Shown here piece by piece: positions 59,438-64,000 of a stretch of 64,000 nucleotides of DNA. Position numbers and translations under genes: made by a program. The notes below the pieces were generated by a model. The model was given only the letters and a program-made list of their open reading frames with translations. It was not told the DNA's origin and did no database searches. How positions within the stretch are numbered: the first letter of the stretch is position 1; every line of letters begins with the position of its first letter. Origin of the DNA: Klebsormidium nitens (taxonomy: Eukaryota; Streptophyta; Klebsormidiophyceae; Klebsormidiales; Klebsormidiaceae); the NCBI GenBank assembly GCA_000708835.1, contig DF237222.1, positions 1-64,000 of the forward strand. Reading direction: 5' to 3'.

Positions 59438-62342
59438 CTAAGCTACAACACGCACACCCCCTACAGTTGAACGGCTCATCAGCGGTCGCTCTGCTGCTAC
59501 GACTGCTTTAAGGGTGGCGGAATTCGGTGAGACTGCCCCCAAGGGTGTCGTCGTATCCGTTCCGTAGATCTCGTGCCACTTCTTGGCAAGTTCCTGGACG
59601 GCTGGGTGGTCCATGTTGGGCTTACTGGGGTCGAAGCGCCAAGGCTTGGAACCGGCAACGCAGTAGTGAACCATCTGCAGGGAGAAGAGCATTGCCATGT
59701 CAGTCCGGAACTCAGTAAAACTCAAACATCGAAATGGCAGAAACCTTCGCTTCGACCATACACTGTTCAGAAGATCCGCGAGCTCAAAACTTTGAGCTTT
59801 ACTATCAATGAAAGAGCTGCAGGCTCGATAAAATGTTGGAAAATTCTGCTCGCGAATGTCCTCAGCAATTGCTGGTAGGAAGAATATCACACTCGCTACA
59901 TCAGCAACGCCTACGGTTGCAGTTGGACCATTCCTTGAGAGCATAAGAAGCTGGGGGAGTAAGTACATTTTGAACACGCTGCCGAGCATGAGGTCGACAG
60001 TATAAGACTTCTGGCTTGCAGCAATGCGAAGACCAGCCAGTAACGTCTTGAATGCAGCCAGCCTGAATTGCCTGTTGTGTGCTCGAAAAGGATGTGCAAA
60101 CTGCTTACCTCAGCAGTCTCCACGGAGACCTTGGTGGGGTGGTTCCAAAAGTTGCAAAGCATCAGGTTGTTTGCCAGCGGAAGGATCCTGCAAGATCACG
60201 TATCGGGTCTTGAGATAGAGTCTCAGAGCACCTAGAGTCTAAGATTCAAGTGACTCCAGCTCACATTGTGTCAAATATGTGGCACTACAATTTTGATACT
60301 GCTCCTCGGATCACAAAGCCTGTAAGAGACGTCCACGAGAGGGACATCTCTAGATGGCATGCATCATGACACTTCAAGGACAGGTTTAGCTCTGAACGGA
60401 AACCCTTGTCCAATCTAAATGACTTCCCAGCGTTCAGTCCAACATTCCATATCCGCGCGTCTAACACAGAATCCGGCCCTGTGACAGGAGCATAAACAAA
60501 GTCCAACGTTACTCACTTGATGCGGCCCTCGAAATAGTGGTTCAAGTAGTCCTGCTCTGCCAGGCCCGTCGGTGGGAACTCCCACAGCTTTGCGACCAAG
60601 TCCTTGGCAACTTTCTGATTGGGCATGAGCATGAAGAAGCCGGCGTTGATGTAGGGCGCTGGAACGGGCTTCCCATCAGGGAAGGTCCAGGGAGCACGTG
60701 AAGGCTCGATCTGGCAGTACTTGGTGTTGCAGAGGCGGTAGTGGAACTTGTAGCCCTCGCACGTGCAGTCTTGGACACCTGACAGAGACAGAGATGGGAA
60801 CCTTCAGTGACTGAGTGGAATGATGGGGACTTTAGAGAGGGACTTGACTTCAGAGATGGATTTACTGCAGATTTGTCCGAAATTCTACATGCAAAGTTGC
60901 TGCTCTGTGTTGGGTAACTTGACGTGTGGCTACAAGCGCGTCTGATCTGGCAGCTTCCGCAATCCCTCAATCTGCGCTGGATACGACCTGAGGCCAAATA
61001 CAACCAAAGATCAGAGATGGTTGTTCAGATTCTGCGACACGGAATAGTGTATGGAGGCGCGAAACCTGTTGGCCAGCTAAGTAGGACGCATCTGCAAAGC
61101 GTGGGAGAGTCAGTCGGGCAGAGAATGTCATACCTGCAATCTCAGAAGGGCTGTCAATCAGATCGAACAGGTGATCACGATTCTTGAGCACAATGGTATC
61201 TGCATCCAAGTAACAGAGCTTGGTAAACTCTGTGAGCTCCCAGAAGCGCAGCTTCTTATACTGCGTGATGTAGTATGGCTGCAGATACTTGTCAGGTGTG
61301 TAGCTCTCAGGTAGCGCCACGTCCTGCAGACAAAGGACAATTAACATCCAATTCAGGCTTCATATAATTCACCTGTTCCTCAACAAATCCATTTGGTTGT
61401 TGTTCAAAACAATCATTTCGTCACTGAGTGCCGCAGGCTGCTCCTTCTTAAAACTTTGATTTGCTTCTGAAAGCACAGCTGCATCAATCAAACACTTTGT
61501 TCTACCATGAGATCTGCTACTCTACAAGGTAGATGTCGTATATTCCCAGGGTAGAACAAAAAGAAAGAAGAAGATGAAGATGAACAAAAAGAAAGAGAAA
61601 GAAACAACTAAAGAACATTCTGGTTGCCTCTCAAATGAATAAACAAACACCTGAAAAGAATCTGGTTGCCTCTCAAATGGGGAAACACACCACTGAATGA
61701 AGATATGTAGACAATGTACCTAGACAATGTCTTTCTTTGAGAAAGAAAGCAGCCAAGGATCACACCCCGTCGAGTGGTCAGATACTACACAGATCTGTAA
61801 CTTACATCTCGGTACAGCGACTCTCTGTTCCCTCAGGAATTCAGGCCTATCAGCCATATGCAACCCTCAAGACAGCAATGTTTGCTGTCCATGATAGTGG
61901 ACCTGGCAAACAAAGATCGTCAGGCAACCACCTCATCAAGCTGAGGCAACCGATTACTGTGTTGTCTGGCCCAGGCTGAGTGATCAGACACCTGAACAAA
62001 CAATTGTGTCACACACGGAATCTAGAGGGTTGTAAACCAGACTAGAGCATTTGCAGTGTTCTTGAACTACTTCCAAACAGTTGACAACTTTCTCCTCACC
62101 TCAATCTCGCGAATAAGGCAACCATGGGACGACAGCAGCGTCCTCAGCTTCACTGGCACCTCCTTTGTGACTGCAACCACCAGGGGGTACCTGCTCCCTA
62201 CCAGCTGCAGGCTCTTGTGCAGAGCCAGGGCTCCTTTCCAGTAATCAGACCCGTCCACCAGGAAAGTGAGGTAGGCATACCGCGGTTTGGGCTTGGTGAT
62301 CAGGGAGTCACTTACACTGCAGTACCTGCGCGCAGGAGACAT
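59438..62342 (-). CDS. GolS: galactinol synthase (GT8 family)
   Basis: Exons in gene order: 62342-62100, 61323-61134, 60778-60517, 60187-60109 and 59674-59438, giving 336 aa, typical of galactinol synthase. It transfers galactose from UDP-galactose to myo-inositol, giving galactinol, the donor for raffinose-family oligosaccharides; it acts in the cytosol. Visible motifs: RYAYLTFLVDGSDYWKGALA and SRYPLVVAVTKEVP at the N-terminus, the Mn-binding DAD in YLDADTIV (121-123), YINAGFFML (187-195), AEQDYLNHYF (218-227) and HYCVAGSKPWRF (261-272). A Cys-rich stretch (DCTCEGYKF, LCNTKYCQ) sits where plant enzymes have their Cys/Trp-rich loop. The hydrophobic C-terminal pentapeptide APSAA of land-plant enzymes is absent; the protein ends GGVRVVA. 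A related GT8 with another acceptor cannot be excluded. ATG 62342 is the first in frame. Confidence 0.9.
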
Positions 62343-64000
62343 TCTCGCGGCTGCGCTGGTTTGCAAGCTTGCGCCTTTGGTGGTGGAAGGGTGCGCAGGA
62401 GACAATGCTGAGCGCTGAGCGTGATTGTGATAAGCAGGATCGGTGAACGCTTGTAAGCTGACTGTCTGATGGAATGGAATGCTGTGGTTTGAGGCTATAA
62501 GTCTTATGTTCGCAAAAGCGAGTGAGGTGCTTTCGGCTTTCCTCACCAATCAAGGCCTGGACTTTAGGCCCCAGCATGTGCAGGTATACTTACTACATAT
62601 ACAATACAATATATCAGTCGTCCACGCTTTAATCAAGTGTTTCCACACGGACATGCTCGAGAAGTCGGAACTGTGAGATCCCAAGATCCTCTCTCAGTCT
62701 GTGAGGCTTTCAAAACGCGACAGCTCAGCTTGAGGCCGAGAAGCATTGCTCGAGAAGCTTCGGATGCATGATCCGCAGCTGTCAGAGCCTCTGATTTGGG
62801 ACGGCTGCGATGCGAGGAGAGTTTCAGCATGCACACCATCCTGCACTGCAAGCACGTGAAAGTTTGCCCACCAGGATTCATCCTTGCTTCTGAGCCACAA
62901 GATCCTCGGAAGTACGCGACCATTTTCATGTGATGAAGCTTGGCCAGGTGGCACGACTCGAGCCACAAATGCATGCTTCTCGATGTTTTGGTTCGGCCGC
63001 GAGGCCTTTCACTGTCAGCCGCCCGATTTTGACCCCGTGTCCAGAGGTATGTGGTGCTAAGTTACCGTCGATCTTCCCAAAGAGGCCCTATCAATGGTTC
63101 TCCTTTGAAGGGATCCCCCTCATTCCCTCGAGCTTGGAAGGTGGAAAGGTGCGACGCGCGTCCTCCTTTTGCGCCGAGGGGGCGAAGAGTCCGCTCTGCA
63201 TCTACGGTACACATACATGCAATCGATTGCCCACTTTCCGGCGGCAGCTACCAGGTCTTTCCGCTGCATCTATAGTACCCAACCGATGCCCAACTCTTCC
63301 ATGCAACCCACTATCCAAAAACTCCTCTAGAACTTGATATGGAGATGATGGGCTTTGACTTATCGGAACCAATAGATGCTCGCTCAATAGCGTTGACAGC
63401 CAGCAATGTCATGCTTGGTAAGGCAGCAGCGGAAGATTCTGACCTGCAACTAGGCGTCAAAAGGTCATCAACTTGCACATCATGATGGGATGCCGATGGC
63501 AAATCAGATATAAGAGTGCAAGCCGCCGAGCCAATACTGTTGCGCGGGACCGTTGCTTTTTCAAAACCTCCGCCCTTTCTACTAACATTAGAACCTTTGA
63601 AAAATGGTCAGACATGGTCCATCAAGCCTGCAGCCAGCAGCCAAAATATCTTTCCAAAAGCTGCATCCAAATCTTCATGGAAGAGCTTCACATCGTGCGC
63701 TCTCATGGGCCGCCTTCTTGTCTCATTTGGACATGATTGTCTGCTTACACATTTGTTGCGTATGTGTTTGTAGCTTGCCTGGTTTTCAAATGCTATAGTC
63801 TATGCTCGGCCTACCAAATGCTTTTAGTGGTAATCAAGCCGTCAGCATTGCATGATAGAGTATCAGACTTCGAATCAGTTGACATGAAGGCATAAATCTG
63901 ACACCTTTTGATTGATATGGTACAGAATCTACAGCTCTGGCCCATGAACTCTTGCATAATCGTTCAACCTAACATCTCGCTATCATGTCCATGGAGCCAC
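62343..64000. other. 5' flank of galactinol synthase, otherwise no gene seen
   Basis: The first few hundred bases should hold the galactinol synthase promoter. Open frames at 62930-63337 and 63473-63798 have no recognisable domain or consistent splice partners. Nothing was recognised up to the window end. Confidence 0.45.

Noticed and set aside
62930-63337. 135-codon open frame upstream of galactinol synthase
   Set aside because: No domain or transit-like start and no consistent splicing. It may be promoter or 5' UTR sequence.

Overview
This is a window of nuclear DNA from a green-lineage (plant-type) eukaryote. Genes are split by many short to medium introns with GTGAGT-like donors. The proteins match plant families: alpha-dioxygenase, galactinol synthase, a dirigent-like protein, a PGR/TMEM19 membrane protein, a plastid DUF7734-type protein, a P-class PPR protein and an organelle-type dihydroorotase. 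Moderate GC content, compact genes and family members that are related to but diverged from land-plant versions suggest a streptophyte (charophyte) alga. Klebsormidium is my best guess; that is inference, not proof. I see no bacterial-style operons, CRISPR arrays, rRNA genes or convincing tRNA genes.

Layout. 0-4.2 kb: sparse, with one doubtful small ORF and a degenerate TGTCCG/CGGACA array. 4.3-6.6 kb (+): LysM / membrane / coiled-coil protein. 6.6-10 kb: no gene seen. 10.0-12.0 kb (+): secreted dirigent-like protein. 14.5-19.6 kb (-): endonuclease/exonuclease/phosphatase (EEP) enzyme with an EF-hand. 19.9-20.6 kb: foldback (inverted-repeat) element in the divergent intergenic region. 21.3-30.5 kb (+): long PPR protein. 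31.9-39.7 kb (-): alpha-dioxygenase, 12 exons. 40.8-43.1 kb (-): PGR/TMEM19 (DUF92) protein. 43.8-44.9 kb (+): plastid DUF7734-like protein. 45.8-52.9 kb (-): ARMC8/GID5, 9 exons. 54.0-58.4 kb (+): dihydroorotase. 59.4-62.3 kb (-): galactinol synthase. All ten main gene models were assembled by hand so that exon phases close exactly from ATG to stop. The genes do not form a pathway cluster. Several (alpha-DOX, galactinol synthase, dirigent) belong to families associated with stress or specialised metabolism.

The most striking feature is structural. In six of the ten main genes, an exon edge (splice site plus about 40-120 bp of exon and some flanking intron) is repeated as a ladder of diverged copies in the adjoining intron, mostly at 110-175 bp spacing. 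Acceptor-side copies lie upstream of the true exon and donor-side copies lie downstream. In one gene, copies of the terminal exon lie beyond the stop codon. I count about 13 such arrays. Many copies keep AG or GT splice dinucleotides and some keep the reading frame, so they form a reservoir of decoy or alternative splice sites. The palindrome TGACGTCA is also strongly over-represented, with 16 exact copies.
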